The notes under the pieces: model-generated
What the model saw: only the letters and a program-made list of their open reading frames with translations
Told to the model about the DNA's origin: nothing
Database searches by the model: none
Assembly (NCBI GenBank): GCA_030532125.1
Contig: JAUNLU010000001.1
Span: 487,960-551,959 of the forward strand
Reading direction: 5' to 3'
Length of the DNA: 64,000 bases
Origin: Trueperella sp.
GTDB taxonomy: Bacteria > Actinomycetota > Actinomycetes > Actinomycetales > Actinomycetaceae
Position numbers and translations under genes: made by a program
In this document: positions 39,275-48,663 of the stretch, in pieces
How the letters are laid out: every line of letters starts with the position of its first letter
How positions within the stretch are numbered: position 1 is the first letter of the stretch

Positions 39275-39898
39275 ATGGCTATGAATCAACCGCGTCGTCC
39301 GGCACAATTGCGTCCGGAACAAATTGAACTCATCGAAGGTGAAGTAGATACAGCCGCAACTTCTGAACTGGCACACACCACTGCGCAAGCAGTAGTGCTG
39401 CCGCGAAATCCACAAACGGAGCTAGAACCGCAGGCAGCAGCGCGTATCCAAGAAATTATCGCCGCCGAAGGGATAGATAGTATCGCGGAAACTTGGGCTA
39501 ACTCGCCACATGACTCGCTGCCGGGGGTGTTGTGGCGCGGATATTTGCTCCGGGAATGGGTGCGCCGTTTTGGGACAGAGGTAGAACTGCGCTTTGCTGC
39601 CGCCCAGAAAGTTGCACAGCAGGACGCGCCGGAAAAGTTAACCCAGGTTAGTACTCCGGCTCAGGTGCGCGCCCAATGGGATACCGTATTGCGGGGCAAT
39701 TTTACTGGTGATTTTGCTGCAGTACTGCGGGAATCTGCTCGATTTACCGATTTCTTGGGGGCGGTGGAGCCGCTCTGGATTGAAGACGAAGAGCATCCGC
39801 TGGCCACCCAAGTTACTATCCGCGACACAGCCATGTTGCGTACCAGCGCAGAGTTCCGGGATGCCGGCGAGCTGCAGGTGCGCGGTCTGCTGCAGTAG
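39275..39898 (+). CDS. Conserved-looking protein of unknown function
   Basis: 207 residues; not recognised. It is soluble, acidic, Ala/Gln/Glu-rich and predicted largely helical. The central part, IAETWANSPHDSLPGVLWRG (about residues 72-91), looks like a fold core. No catalytic or DNA-binding motif is visible. The ATG at 39275 has GAAGGAGA upstream; an in-frame ATG at 39221 has none. It precedes the mycothiol-synthase-like gene by 19 bases and is probably co-transcribed, but that does not reveal its job. Confidence 0.65.
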   Translation: MAMNQPRRPAQLRPEQIELIEGEVDTAATSELAHTTAQAVVLPRNPQTELEPQAAARIQEIIAAEGIDSIAETWANSPHDSLPGVLWRGYLLREWVRRFGTEVELRFAAAQKVAQQDAPEKLTQVSTPAQVRAQWDTVLRGNFTGDFAAVLRESARFTDFLGAVEPLWIEDEEHPLATQVTIRDTAMLRTSAEFRDAGELQVRGLLQ

Positions 39899-39917
39899 CT
39901 CGGATAGGAGATAGCTC

Positions 39918-40913
39918 ATCCAACGGGTAGATTTTGCACGGGTATTACGCCCTACTGCGGTGCAGGCAGTGCGGCATTTTACGCAGCAAGTCACGGCGGC
40001 AGATGGCGTGAGTCCATTTGACGAACAGACTCTGCTAGATATTGCTAATCCCGATGCCGCAACTAGCTATGCACTGATTTTCCAGCCGCGTGCTGATGAC
40101 GGCGTTGCCGGGGAGGTGCCCACTTTGCTGGGATTTGCAGCTGCCGATTTGCGCAATAATTCACTGGAATTAGCAGTGCATCCGCGCGCCCGCCGGCAGG
40201 GGTACGGCACTGCACTCTTGGGACTGAGTAAGGAATTGCCGGGCGGCACAGTGTGGGCACATGGCAACTTGCCAGCTGCCCTAGCTTTTGCACAGCACAA
40301 TATGCTGCCGCCAGTGCGCGAACTCCTAGTGCTGGAGCGGAAAATTGTTGCTACTGCCCATCAGGCCGGTGCAGTTTATCCAGCACAAGCAATGCCGACC
40401 CAAGCTGGTTGGCAGCTGGACACTTTCCAACCGGACGATTTGCCGGAGTTGGTTGCGCTCAATTCCCGCGCGTTTGCGCAGCACCCAGAGCAAGGGCAGT
40501 TAGTGGCGACCGACTTTACCCAGCGTTTTGCCCAAGACTGGTTTGATCCCCAACTCCTCTACTTATTGCGCCCAGCGCAGAGCCAAACAAAACGGAGCGC
40601 AGCACAGCGGAGTGCAGAGCAGCAGAGGATAAAACCGCAGCGCGCAAAACTAGGGGGCTTCGTCTGGCTCAAGCCAGATCCACCGCAAGTAGAGCTCTAT
40701 GTGCTCGGCGTCGACCCAGCAGAGCAGGGGCAAGGCTTGGGTAGTTATCTCATCCAGGTGGCGCTGCATGCAGCTTGGCAAAATGGCTACCAGAAGATAG
40801 TGCTATACGTAGATGGGGCAAATCTCCCCGCTGTGCGCGCCTATACCCGGGCGCAATTCACAGTGCAGGCGCGGCATACCGCTTTTCGAGTGCCGCAGCT
40901 GGCAAAAATATAA
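39918..40913 (+). CDS. mshD: Mycothiol-synthase-like double GNAT acetyltransferase (probable ATC start)
   Basis: 331 residues from ATC at 39918. Two GNAT acetyl-CoA sites are present: HPRARRQGYGTALL near residue 87 and VDPAEQGQGLGSYL near residue 272, as in MshD, which acetylates Cys-GlcN-inositol to form mycothiol. In frame, there is no ATG, GTG or TTG between the stop at 39912 and the GTG at 39960. A good ribosome site (AGGAG, 39906-39910) is seven bases from the ATC, and the residues before 39960 (VDFARVLRP) look like the normal MshD N-terminus. Starting at 39960 would lose them and have no ribosome site. A repetitive Gln/Arg/Ser insert lies near residue 220. Confidence 0.72.
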   Translation: MQRVDFARVLRPTAVQAVRHFTQQVTAADGVSPFDEQTLLDIANPDAATSYALIFQPRADDGVAGEVPTLLGFAAADLRNNSLELAVHPRARRQGYGTALLGLSKELPGGTVWAHGNLPAALAFAQHNMLPPVRELLVLERKIVATAHQAGAVYPAQAMPTQAGWQLDTFQPDDLPELVALNSRAFAQHPEQGQLVATDFTQRFAQDWFDPQLLYLLRPAQSQTKRSAAQRSAEQQRIKPQRAKLGGFVWLKPDPPQVELYVLGVDPAEQGQGLGSYLIQVALHAAWQNGYQKIVLYVDGANLPAVRAYTRAQFTVQARHTAFRVPQLAKI

Positions 40914-40961
40914 GGTCAATCTGCCTATACATTGCACCAGAATTTTTGGTTTACTGCAGAT

Positions 40962-43214
40962 ATGGAACTTGAATTAGATTCCCCCGCCCACGAACCGGAG
41001 AAGATCGCACCGTGGATGCGAATGGGTAGTCCGTACACCGCGGCAGAATTAGCGGAGCTATTTGCGCAAGCGCAGCAAGACGCCACGCCCGACGCCGAAG
41101 TTAAACTGCCCAAGGGGCGGTTCCTAGATCGGGAGATTTCCTGGCTAGCGTTTAATGAACGGGTATTGGAGCAGGCTGAGGATCAGAATCTGCCGCTGTT
41201 GGAGCGTGCCTGGTTCCTGGCCATATTTGCCTCCAACTTAGACGAGTTCTATATGGTGCGCGTAGCTGGGCTGATGCGGCGTATGGCAGCTGGAATGGCA
41301 GTTACTAAGGCTTCGGGGCTGTCGCCACGGCGAGTGCTAGAGGCAATTCGAGCGCGCACTGCCGAACTGCAAACTCGCCACGCGCAGCTATTCCGGGACG
41401 ATGTGCAGCCCAAGTTGGCTGAAGTTGGCATCGTGATCCAGCACTGGGCGGAGCTAGGTGAACCGGAACGAGAGCGGCTGCTCAAGTTCTACCGGAAGCA
41501 AATTTTCCCGGTACTCACGCCGCTAGCAGTGGACCCGGCGCACCCCTTCCCCTATATTTCGGGGCTGTCGCTGAACCTGGCGGTTATTGTGCGGAACCGG
41601 CAGACCGGAAAAGAATCTTTTGCCCGGGTAAAGGTGCCGCCACTTTTGCCGCGCTTCATCGCCGTCGATTCCGAAGGGCGCCCCTACCGCCCGGAGGATG
41701 TGCCCTCAGACGAAGACGGCAACACCTACTACATCCCGCTGGAAGAAATCATCGGCGCGCACTTAGATACGCTATTCCCCGGAATGGACATCGTGGATTT
41801 TTCAACTTTCCGCGTCACTCGTAACGAGGATCTAGAGGTAGAAGAAGACGACGCGGAAAACTTGTTGAAAGCGATCGAAAAAGAGCTTACCCGGCGCCGA
41901 TTCGGTGCTGCAGTGCGGCTGGAAGTAGAAGAAGACATTTCCCCGCATGTGCTGGATCTGTTGGTGCGAGAGCTGGGCGTACGGGAGGAGGACGTACTGC
42001 GGCTCCCCGGTCCGCTAGATTTGACTGGGCTAAATGTGATCCACGATCTGGATCGCCCACAGTTCAAATATCCGAAGTATGTGCCGGTTACTGCCAAGGG
42101 TTTGGCGGAAGTGGAATCTTCCCAAGCAGTAGATGTTTTTGCGGCGATTAGGCGGCAAGAAATTCTATTGCACCACCCGTATGATTCTTTCTCCACCTCA
42201 GTGCAACAGTTCTTGCAGCAGGCGGCGCAAGACCCTAAAGTACTGGCAATTAAGCAGACCTTGTACCGCACTTCGGGAGATTCTCCCATCGTAGATGCGC
42301 TGATAGCAGCGGCAAATGCGGGAAAGCAGGTGCTCGCCGTCGTCGAAATTAAAGCTCGATTTGACGAGCAGAACAACATTGAATGGGCGCGCAAACTGGA
42401 GCGCGCAGGCGTACACGTGGTTTACGGCATCGTCGGGTTGAAGACGCACTGCAAGACGGCGTTGGTAGTGCGCCAGGAACGTGACGGGCTGCGCCGGTAC
42501 TGCCACGTCGGCACCGGGAACTACAACCCGAAGACGGCGCGCGGTTACGAAGATCTCGGGCTGCTGACTTGTGACCGTGATGTCGGGCAGGACTTAACTC
42601 GGCTATTTAACCAGCTCTCCGGCTATGCTCCCAAAGCTAAGTTCCACCGGCTCTTAGTGGCACCCAAAGGCGTGCGCCTCGGCCTGCTGGAACGCATTGA
42701 ACGCGAGATCGCCAACCATCAGGCGGGGAAAGAAGCGTGGATTAAGTTCAAAGCCAATGCAGTAGTGGATGAACAGATCATCGACGCGCTATACCGGGCT
42801 TCCCAGGTTGGAATCCCAATCGATATCCAGGTGCGCGGTATCTGCTGTTTGCGCGCCGGCATTCCAGGGCTGTCCGAAAATATTCGGGTGCGGTCGGTGC
42901 TGGGGCGGTTCTTGGAGCACTCGCGGATTTACGCATTTGCTAATGACGGCGATCCAGAAGTTTGGATCGGTTCCGCTGACCTAATGCATCGCAATTTGGA
43001 TCGGCGCATCGAGTCATTAATCAAGATCGAAGACCCAGAAATGGTCAACTACTTAGTGGGATTGGTGCAAACCGCCTGCGCAGATACCACCCAGTCGTGG
43101 CATATGCGGCCAGAAGGTTGGCAACGGGTGCAGTACGACGCCGAAGGGCGCGAGCTGGACCATATCCAAGATTTATTGATGGCTGCGGCGCGCTCCCGAG
43201 TAGCGGGGGAATAG
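40962..43214 (+). CDS. ppk: Polyphosphate kinase 1
   Basis: 750 residues. It has the four PPK1 domains: the N-terminal [15 protein letters not shown], the head domain, and two phospholipase-D-like catalytic domains. The phosphorylated His515 lies in [10 protein letters not shown], and a second conserved His in [19 protein letters not shown]. It makes polyphosphate from ATP. A TATACAT -10-like box is at 40926; the ATG at 40962 has no clear ribosome site. A longer N-terminus from 40932 would need a TTG. It adjoins the mutT1-like gene, as in many actinobacteria, and precedes pstSCAB. Confidence 0.96.
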   Translation: MELELDSPAHEPEKIAPWMRMGSPYTAAELAELFAQAQQDATPDAEVKLPKGRFLDREISWLAFNERVLEQAEDQNLPLLERAWFLAIFASNLDEFYMVRVAGLMRRMAAGMAVTKASGLSPRRVLEAIRARTAELQTRHAQLFRDDVQPKLAEVGIVIQHWAELGEPERERLLKFYRKQIFPVLTPLAVDPAHPFPYISGLSLNLAVIVRNRQTGKESFARVKVPPLLPRFIAVDSEGRPYRPEDVPSDEDGNTYYIPLEEIIGAHLDTLFPGMDIVDFSTFRVTRNEDLEVEEDDAENLLKAIEKELTRRRFGAAVRLEVEEDISPHVLDLLVRELGVREEDVLRLPGPLDLTGLNVIHDLDRPQFKYPKYVPVTAKGLAEVESSQAVDVFAAIRRQEILLHHPYDSFSTSVQQFLQQAAQDPKVLAIKQTLYRTSGDSPIVDALIAAANAGKQVLAVVEIKARFDEQNNIEWARKLERAGVHVVYGIVGLKTHCKTALVVRQERDGLRRYCHVGTGNYNPKTARGYEDLGLLTCDRDVGQDLTRLFNQLSGYAPKAKFHRLLVAPKGVRLGLLERIEREIANHQAGKEAWIKFKANAVVDEQIIDALYRASQVGIPIDIQVRGICCLRAGIPGLSENIRVRSVLGRFLEHSRIYAFANDGDPEVWIGSADLMHRNLDRRIESLIKIEDPEMVNYLVGLVQTACADTTQSWHMRPEGWQRVQYDAEGRELDHIQDLLMAAARSRVAGE

Positions 43215-43235
43215 TCACTAACACCAGGCAAAATA

Positions 43236-44222
43236 ATGCGGAAAATATCCTATGTTCAGGGTGCGGGGGCAATAGTCTGGCGCGTTAAGAAGGAAAAACT
43301 TGAGGTGCTTATTGTGCACCGGCCCAAGTGGGATGACTGGTCATTCCCGAAAGGAAAGCTGAAGTCAGGGGAGACCCTGCGCGCTGCCTGTATCCGGGAG
43401 CTAAAAGAGGAAGCTCGGGTAGATATCGCGTTAGGGGTGCCCCTGGGTTGGCAGCGCTACCGGTTAAGAAGTGGAGCGCATAAGCGGGTCTACTACTGGA
43501 CTGCTACCGAACTACCGGCGAAGCACCCGGCGCTGCGTTCGCGGTGCCGCGTGGCGGCGGCATCAGCGGCCGAAGTGGATCAGGTGCGGTGGGTGTCAGT
43601 GAAAAAAGCCAAGAAAATGCTGACCACCGAGTCCGATCGGGAAATGCTCGCCCAAGTGAAGAAGATGTTTGACGCCGCAGAGCTGGCAACAGTGCCGCTC
43701 TTGCTGGCTCGGCACACTCGAGCACAGAAGCGTTCTGCCTGGGCAAAGCATGATGGACAGGAACAGACCCGGCCGCTGACCGAAACTGGCAGCCGCCATG
43801 CGGAGGCAATTTCGGAAGTTTTCACCCAGTACGGGGTGGAGTCGGTACTGTCCTCGCCATGGCAGCGCTGCGTAGATTCTGTGCGGCCGTACGCCAAGAA
43901 AAGCAGACTGGAGATTAAGTTCCTGCCAGAGATTACCGAGAAAGCTCATAAAGAACAGCCCGCACAGGTGAAGAAAGTATTTTCTCGGTTAGTGCGCACT
44001 GGTGACGTGCCCACAGTGGTGTGTGTGCACCGGCCCACGTTGCCAACTATCTTCACGGCGCTGGGCAAGTTCTCCACTCCGCGGCTGCGCCGGCAACTTC
44101 CGGCGGCAGATCCGTGGCTAAAAACTGGTGAAATTCTGGTGGCGCATGTGGCGCACAGTTCGGGAGCAGAACCAGAAATCGTTGCTTATGAGCGGGTAAG
44201 GCTGCCCCAAACTGGTAAATAA
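43236..44222 (+). CDS. NUDIX hydrolase fused to histidine phosphatase (MutT1-like)
   Basis: 328 residues. The NUDIX box spans residues 40-62 (GKLKSGETL...RELKEEARV); the usual Gly near its end is Arg61. From about residue 155 a histidine-phosphatase domain begins with LLARHTRA and includes SSPWQRCVDS and a later HRPTL. This is the layout of mycobacterial MutT1, which cleaves 8-oxo-dGTP and dinucleoside polyphosphates. It starts 21 bases after ppk and is probably co-transcribed with it. Confidence 0.9.
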   Translation: MRKISYVQGAGAIVWRVKKEKLEVLIVHRPKWDDWSFPKGKLKSGETLRAACIRELKEEARVDIALGVPLGWQRYRLRSGAHKRVYYWTATELPAKHPALRSRCRVAAASAAEVDQVRWVSVKKAKKMLTTESDREMLAQVKKMFDAAELATVPLLLARHTRAQKRSAWAKHDGQEQTRPLTETGSRHAEAISEVFTQYGVESVLSSPWQRCVDSVRPYAKKSRLEIKFLPEITEKAHKEQPAQVKKVFSRLVRTGDVPTVVCVHRPTLPTIFTALGKFSTPRLRRQLPAADPWLKTGEILVAHVAHSSGAEPEIVAYERVRLPQTGK

Positions 44223-44242
44223 TGTGACGTAAATTATGCCTA

Positions 44243-44275
44243 GTTAACGCATTGTTAACTTTCTGTGTCCTGATC
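44243..44275 (+). promoter_or_regulatory. Candidate PHO box upstream of pstS
   Basis: Three direct repeats with an 11-base period: GTTAACG at 44243, GTTAACT at 44254 and GTGTCCT at 44265. This spacing is that of actinobacterial PhoP boxes (GTTCACC-N4 units). They lie about 82-114 bases before the pstS start. Confidence 0.6.
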
Positions 44276-44308
44276 GGACAAGTTCGTTCTTTATCGTGGT
44301 TCTCAGTC

Positions 44309-44327
44309 AGGAGGGTTCATTCCTCCT
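44309..44327 (+). promoter_or_regulatory. Leader hairpin in pstS 5' region (AGGAGG/CCTCCT)
   Basis: AGGAGG (44309-44314) and CCTCCT (44322-44327) form a 6-bp stem with a 7-base loop. The first arm is a perfect ribosome-site sequence with no start codon at the right distance. Confidence 0.45.
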
Positions 44328-44356
44328 GGATGTCTAAAATAAAGGATGGATTTATT

Positions 44357-45454
44357 GTGAAGACTGCACGTAACCGCGCACTCGCAAGCATTGCAGCAGC
44401 GGCACTTATCTTCAGCTTCTCTGCATGCTCCAATGATGACGGCCAGGACCAAGGCTCGTCGGATACCAAACTTTCCGGCACTATCAACGGTTCCGGTGCT
44501 TCCTCGCAGGTAAATGCACAGCAGGCCTGGCGGGATAACTTCACCAAGGAAACCGGCGTCGTAGTTAACTACGATCCAACTGGCTCCGGTACTGGTCGCG
44601 ACCAGTTCCTCGCTGGTGAAGTAGTCTTCGCTGGTACCGACTCGATGCTCAAGGACGAAGAACTGACCAAGGCTGCTGAGCGGTGCGGTGACACCGGCGT
44701 TATTGAGCTTCCGCTCTACATTTCGCCAATCGCGATTGCTTTCAACCTGGAAGGCATCGATTCCCTGAACATGGACGCTAAGACGATCGCGGGAATCTTC
44801 GACGGCAAGATCACCAAGTGGAATGACGCGGCAATCGCCGACGCCAACCCGGATGTAGAACTGCCGGATGCAGACATTATCCCAGTAAACCGCGCTGACA
44901 AGTCCGGTACCACCGAAAACTTCCAGCAGTACCTGGTAGAAGCAGCTGGCGATGCTTGGCCATACGAAGCAGATGATATCTGGCCAAAGGAAGGCACCCA
45001 GGCTGCAGAAAAGACTTCCGGTGTAGTAAACCTGGTTAAGTCCACCCAGTACTCCATCACCTACGCTGACGCTTCCCAGATCGGTGACTTGGGCTCCGTA
45101 GCTGTTGAGGTAGGCGACGAGTTCCTGAAGTACTCGCCAGAAGCCGCTGCCGCAATTGTGGACGGCTCCGAACCTACCGCTAACGCTACCGATCAGATCC
45201 TCACGGTAGATCTGAAGCGTGATGGCTCCATCAAGGGCGCTTACCCGGTAGTAATGATCTCCTACCTGGTTGCTTGCACCCAGTACGAGGACGCTTCCAC
45301 CGCTGCCAACGTCAAGGCATACTTCGAATACATGGCTTCGGCTGATGGACAGGAAGTAGCTGCCAAGGCTAACGGCGGTAACGCACCTATCTCGGACGAT
45401 CTACGCGACAAGGCTATGGCTGCCATCGCAAAGATTGCAGTAGCAGCTAAGTAA
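44357..45454 (+). CDS. pstS: Phosphate ABC transporter substrate-binding lipoprotein
   Basis: 365 residues. It has a signal peptide with lipobox FSAC (Cys24), then the PstS fold: INGSGASSQ for phosphate binding, DPTGSGTGRDQFLAG, and RADKSGTTENFQQYL. It binds phosphate outside the cell and passes it to PstCA. The GTG at 44357 follows AAAGGATGG by a normal distance; an ATG at 44330 is in frame but would add nine residues before the charged signal-peptide start. Strong codon bias suggests high expression. Confidence 0.96.
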   Translation: MKTARNRALASIAAAALIFSFSACSNDDGQDQGSSDTKLSGTINGSGASSQVNAQQAWRDNFTKETGVVVNYDPTGSGTGRDQFLAGEVVFAGTDSMLKDEELTKAAERCGDTGVIELPLYISPIAIAFNLEGIDSLNMDAKTIAGIFDGKITKWNDAAIADANPDVELPDADIIPVNRADKSGTTENFQQYLVEAAGDAWPYEADDIWPKEGTQAAEKTSGVVNLVKSTQYSITYADASQIGDLGSVAVEVGDEFLKYSPEAAAAIVDGSEPTANATDQILTVDLKRDGSIKGAYPVVMISYLVACTQYEDASTAANVKAYFEYMASADGQEVAAKANGGNAPISDDLRDKAMAAIAKIAVAAK

Positions 45455-45467
45455 CAGCTAATGAACA

Positions 45468-45503
45468 CTGTGCGGGCCAGCCAGTTTTGGTTGGCCCGCA
45501 CAG
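45468..45503 (+). other. Intercistronic stem-loop between pstS and pstC
   Basis: A 16-bp stem (45468-45483 with 45488-45503) with a single G-T pair and a GTTT loop. No T-tract follows, so it is more likely an mRNA-stabilising or partial-termination element raising pstS over pstCAB than a full terminator. Confidence 0.65.
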
Positions 45504-45527
45504 GTGTCCAAAAGCCTCTCGGTAAAG

Positions 45528-46652
45528 ATGGGAGAAGGGGTGGCAGAGAAAACTGAAGCGGGTCTTCGAACCCAAACAGCTGGAACCGCTAATAAAAAGT
45601 GGGATCCAAAATCAGGTGGAGAACATCGTGCTGACCGACTCTTCAGCGGAGTATCGACCACAGCTGGTTCACTAATCCTGGCACTGTTGGCGGCAGTTGC
45701 CATCTTCTTGATGCTGTCCTCCCAAGGGGTATTCTTCGCCTCGTCCGAAACCATCGCAGAAGAGGTCGGCTTCGCCCAAGGTAAATCTTTCTGGGAATAC
45801 GCCGGTTTAGCCATTTTTGGCACCTTATTGGCCTCTATCATCGCACTTGTGATTGCAGTGCCATTTGCGGTGGCAATCAGTCTATTTATTTCGCACTATG
45901 CTCCGCGCCGCCTCTCCACCTTTTTCGGCTACATCATCGACCTACTCGCTGCTATCCCGTCGGTAGTATTTGGCCTGTGGGGGATGTGGACGCTAGAACC
46001 GCTGATGCGCCCAGTGTTCACCACCATCTCCAAAATTCTCACCCCGGTTTTCACATTCTTTTCCGGTACGCAAACTGAGGTAGATGGCGTAATAACCTAC
46101 GAAGGTGGGCTACCAGGTTTCAACTGGTTAGCCGCAAATTTCTCCTGGTGGCCAATCCAACCTGATGCTGCCGCGTTCACTCCACCTGCCCGCAATATCC
46201 TGATGGGTGGGGTAATTTTGGCGATTATGATTTTGCCGATTATCACGGCACTGTGTCGCGAGGTATTCCTGCAAACTCCGCGGCTCCAGGAGGAGGCATC
46301 CCTCGCTTTAGGTGCCACCCGTTGGGAAATGATCAAAATGGTAGTGCTGCCGCACGGCCGTTCCGGTATCGTTTCCGCCTCTATGCTGGGCTTAGGGCGG
46401 GCACTAGGTGAGACGATGGCACTGTTGATGGTGCTTTCGCCGGGGCTTATGCTCAACTTCAAACTTATGCAGCCCGGGCAACACTCCACTATTGCTTCCC
46501 AAATCGCGCTGAAGTTCCCGGAAGCATCCGGGCTAGAATCCAACTTCTTGATTGCACTGGGCCTGATCCTGTTCGTAATTACCTTCGTGGTTAACTTTAT
46601 TGCCCGCATGATTGTTAACCGCTATGCAGAATTCTCGGGAGCGAACGCATGA
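45528..46652 (+). CDS. pstC: Phosphate ABC transporter permease PstC
   Basis: 374 residues from the ATG at 45528. A polar N-terminus of about 45 residues leads to six helices; the PstC family shows LAAIPSVVFGLWG and the cytoplasmic coupling segment EEASLALGATRWE. The exact start is unsure: GTG at 45504 abuts the stem-loop, and GTG at 45540 is too close to GGAGAAGG. It overlaps pstA by four bases (ATGA). Confidence 0.92.
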   Translation: MGEGVAEKTEAGLRTQTAGTANKKWDPKSGGEHRADRLFSGVSTTAGSLILALLAAVAIFLMLSSQGVFFASSETIAEEVGFAQGKSFWEYAGLAIFGTLLASIIALVIAVPFAVAISLFISHYAPRRLSTFFGYIIDLLAAIPSVVFGLWGMWTLEPLMRPVFTTISKILTPVFTFFSGTQTEVDGVITYEGGLPGFNWLAANFSWWPIQPDAAAFTPPARNILMGGVILAIMILPIITALCREVFLQTPRLQEEASLALGATRWEMIKMVVLPHGRSGIVSASMLGLGRALGETMALLMVLSPGLMLNFKLMQPGQHSTIASQIALKFPEASGLESNFLIALGLILFVITFVVNFIARMIVNRYAEFSGANA

Positions 46653-47719
46653 GTGTTATCAGTCCAACTAACGCCCGTATTACCGCTAAACCGCAGCGCA
46701 GCCTACCGCTGTGGTTCACCGGAATTTCTCTGGCAGTTGCTCTGCTAGTCGGCGCCTTGTGGCAGATAGTACTGCCCGAAGAGCCGAACTGGATCGCTGC
46801 TGGGTTCATCGTCATTGTGGTGCACCTGCTGATTTCAGCAGTGGCCGGCTATTCCTACGAAGGCCGCCGATACGGTGCCAACCGGGTGGCGACGTCGGTA
46901 ATCGTAGCCGCGTTTGTGATGGCGGTAATCCCACTCATTTCGCTATTGATCACGGTAATCACCGAGGGCTGGTCCCGGATGACGGCGGGCGGTTACTTCA
47001 CTGCCACTACATTTGGTTCTTCCAGTGCCGAAGCTATTACTGGCGCTGGTCACGCTATCGTGGGGACGCTGCTCATCACCGGAGTTACTGCGTTGATTGC
47101 CATCCCGTTCGGGGTGCTCACTGCGGTATACCTGGTGGAATACGGGCGCGGCCCGTTTGCGCGGCTAATTACCTTCCTAGTAGACGTAATGACGGGTATT
47201 CCGTCCATTGTGGCTGGTCTATTTGCGGCGGCGATGATTCCGATGATCAATCTGCTGCTATTTGGCCAGACCCAGTTCAAGAACGGGTTTATGGGCTCTG
47301 TGGCATTGGTGGTCTTGATGACGCCGATTGTGGTGCGCAATACCGAGGAAATGTTGCGGCTGGTGCCTAATGAGTTGCGAGAAGCCTCCTACGCCCTGGG
47401 CGTTACTAAAGCCGGGACTATTGTGCGGATTGTGCTGCGCACTTCACTATCTGGCATTGTCTCCGGGGTGGTTATCGCCATCGCGCGCGTAATTGGCGAG
47501 TCAGCTCCGCTGCTGATTACCGCTGGTACCACGGACGTTTACAACATGAATATGTTCGATGGGCAGATGCTGACGCTGCCAGTTTATGTGTATAACGAAT
47601 ACACTAAAGGTAATCATGCGACAGCTTGGGCTGGAGCGCTGCTGCTGATCCTGATTGTTTTACTGCTTAATCTCTTTGCGCGGTGGATTGCTAAGCGGTT
47701 CGCTCCTCAGGGCGAATAA
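46649..47719 (+). CDS. pstA: Phosphate ABC transporter permease PstA
   Basis: 356 residues, longer than many PstA because two or three extra N-terminal helices (residues about 15-90) precede the usual six. The core has MTGIPSIVAGL and the coupling motif REASYALGVTKAG. It pairs with PstC to form the phosphate channel. It starts inside the pstC stop and is followed by pstB after 54 bases. Confidence 0.94.
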   Translation: MSVISPTNARITAKPQRSLPLWFTGISLAVALLVGALWQIVLPEEPNWIAAGFIVIVVHLLISAVAGYSYEGRRYGANRVATSVIVAAFVMAVIPLISLLITVITEGWSRMTAGGYFTATTFGSSSAEAITGAGHAIVGTLLITGVTALIAIPFGVLTAVYLVEYGRGPFARLITFLVDVMTGIPSIVAGLFAAAMIPMINLLLFGQTQFKNGFMGSVALVVLMTPIVVRNTEEMLRLVPNELREASYALGVTKAGTIVRIVLRTSLSGIVSGVVIAIARVIGESAPLLITAGTTDVYNMNMFDGQMLTLPVYVYNEYTKGNHATAWAGALLLILIVLLLNLFARWIAKRFAPQGE

Positions 47720-47773
47720 CGCAGTGTTGGCTATATTGTTAAGTGGCTGTGCTGTTAGAAAGGAAACCTAAAA

Positions 47774-48556
47774 ATGTCATATGAAGGCATTCGGGTGCGA
47801 GACCTCAACATTTACTACGGCGATTTCTTGGCGGTAGAGAATGTGACCGTAGACATTGAACCGCGCTCTATTACTGCACTTATTGGGCCATCGGGCTGCG
47901 GCAAATCGACTTTCTTGCGTTCCTTGAACCGGATGCACGAAGTGATTCGCGGTGCGCACTGCAAAGGCTCAGTGGAAATAGACGGTGAAGATATTTACGA
48001 TCCCAATGTGGATCCGGTGCAAGTACGGCAGCACGTAGGTATGGTGTTCCAGCGTCCGAACCCATTCCCCACGATGTCTATTGCCGATAACGTACTGGCT
48101 GGTATCCGGTTAAATAACCGCAAACTAGATAAAAGCGAAGCAGAACAGATCGTACAAGAATCCCTAATTGGCGCTAACTTGTGGGAAGAAGTGAAAGATC
48201 GGTTAGATCGCCCGGGCTCCTCGCTGTCGGGTGGGCAGCAGCAGCGGCTATGTATTGCGCGTGCTATTGCGGTGCGCCCACAGGTGCTGCTGATGGATGA
48301 ACCGTGTTCGGCACTGGATCCGATTTCTACGCTGGCAATTGAGGACCTCATGCAGCAGCTGAAAGAGGACTACACGATAGTTATCGTGACGCACAATATG
48401 CAGCAGGCGGCACGTGTTTCTTCCAAGACTGGCTTCTTCAATATCGAAGGTACCGGTAAACCGGGGCACCTGATTGAATTTGACGACACCGAGACCATCT
48501 TCTCCAACCCGACGCATCAGGAAACTGAAGACTACGTATCGGGCCGTTTTGGCTGA
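47774..48556 (+). CDS. pstB: Phosphate ABC transporter ATP-binding protein
   Basis: 260 residues. Walker A is GPSGCGKST (about 36-44), the signature is LSGGQQQRL, Walker B is [12 protein letters not shown], and the switch His is in VTHNMQQA. The Cys in Walker A is typical of PstB. It powers PstCA. AGAAAGGAAA precedes the ATG. Last gene of the pst operon; no phoU follows, unlike in many operons. Confidence 0.97.
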   Translation: MSYEGIRVRDLNIYYGDFLAVENVTVDIEPRSITALIGPSGCGKSTFLRSLNRMHEVIRGAHCKGSVEIDGEDIYDPNVDPVQVRQHVGMVFQRPNPFPTMSIADNVLAGIRLNNRKLDKSEAEQIVQESLIGANLWEEVKDRLDRPGSSLSGGQQQRLCIARAIAVRPQVLLMDEPCSALDPISTLAIEDLMQQLKEDYTIVIVTHNMQQAARVSSKTGFFNIEGTGKPGHLIEFDDTETIFSNPTHQETEDYVSGRFG

Positions 48557-48582
48557 GTCACCAGCGGTGCTGCACTAACCGC

Positions 48583-48622
48583 AAACAAGGAGTCCCTAGC
48601 AGTTGCTAGGGACTCCTTGTTT
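48583..48622. terminator. Bidirectional terminator between pstB and pit
   Basis: An 18-bp perfect stem (48583-48600 with 48605-48622) with an AGTT loop; its A/T-rich ends give T runs on both strands. It separates the convergent pst and pit units. Confidence 0.87.
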
Positions 48623-48663
48623 ATTAGCGTTATTAGCGCCAAACTCGTGGGGTACCGGGGCAC

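Noticed and set aside
39899-40913. mshD as a pseudogene with a lost start
   Set aside because: The frame is intact with both GNAT sites, a good ribosome site and a plausible non-standard start; nothing else suggests decay.
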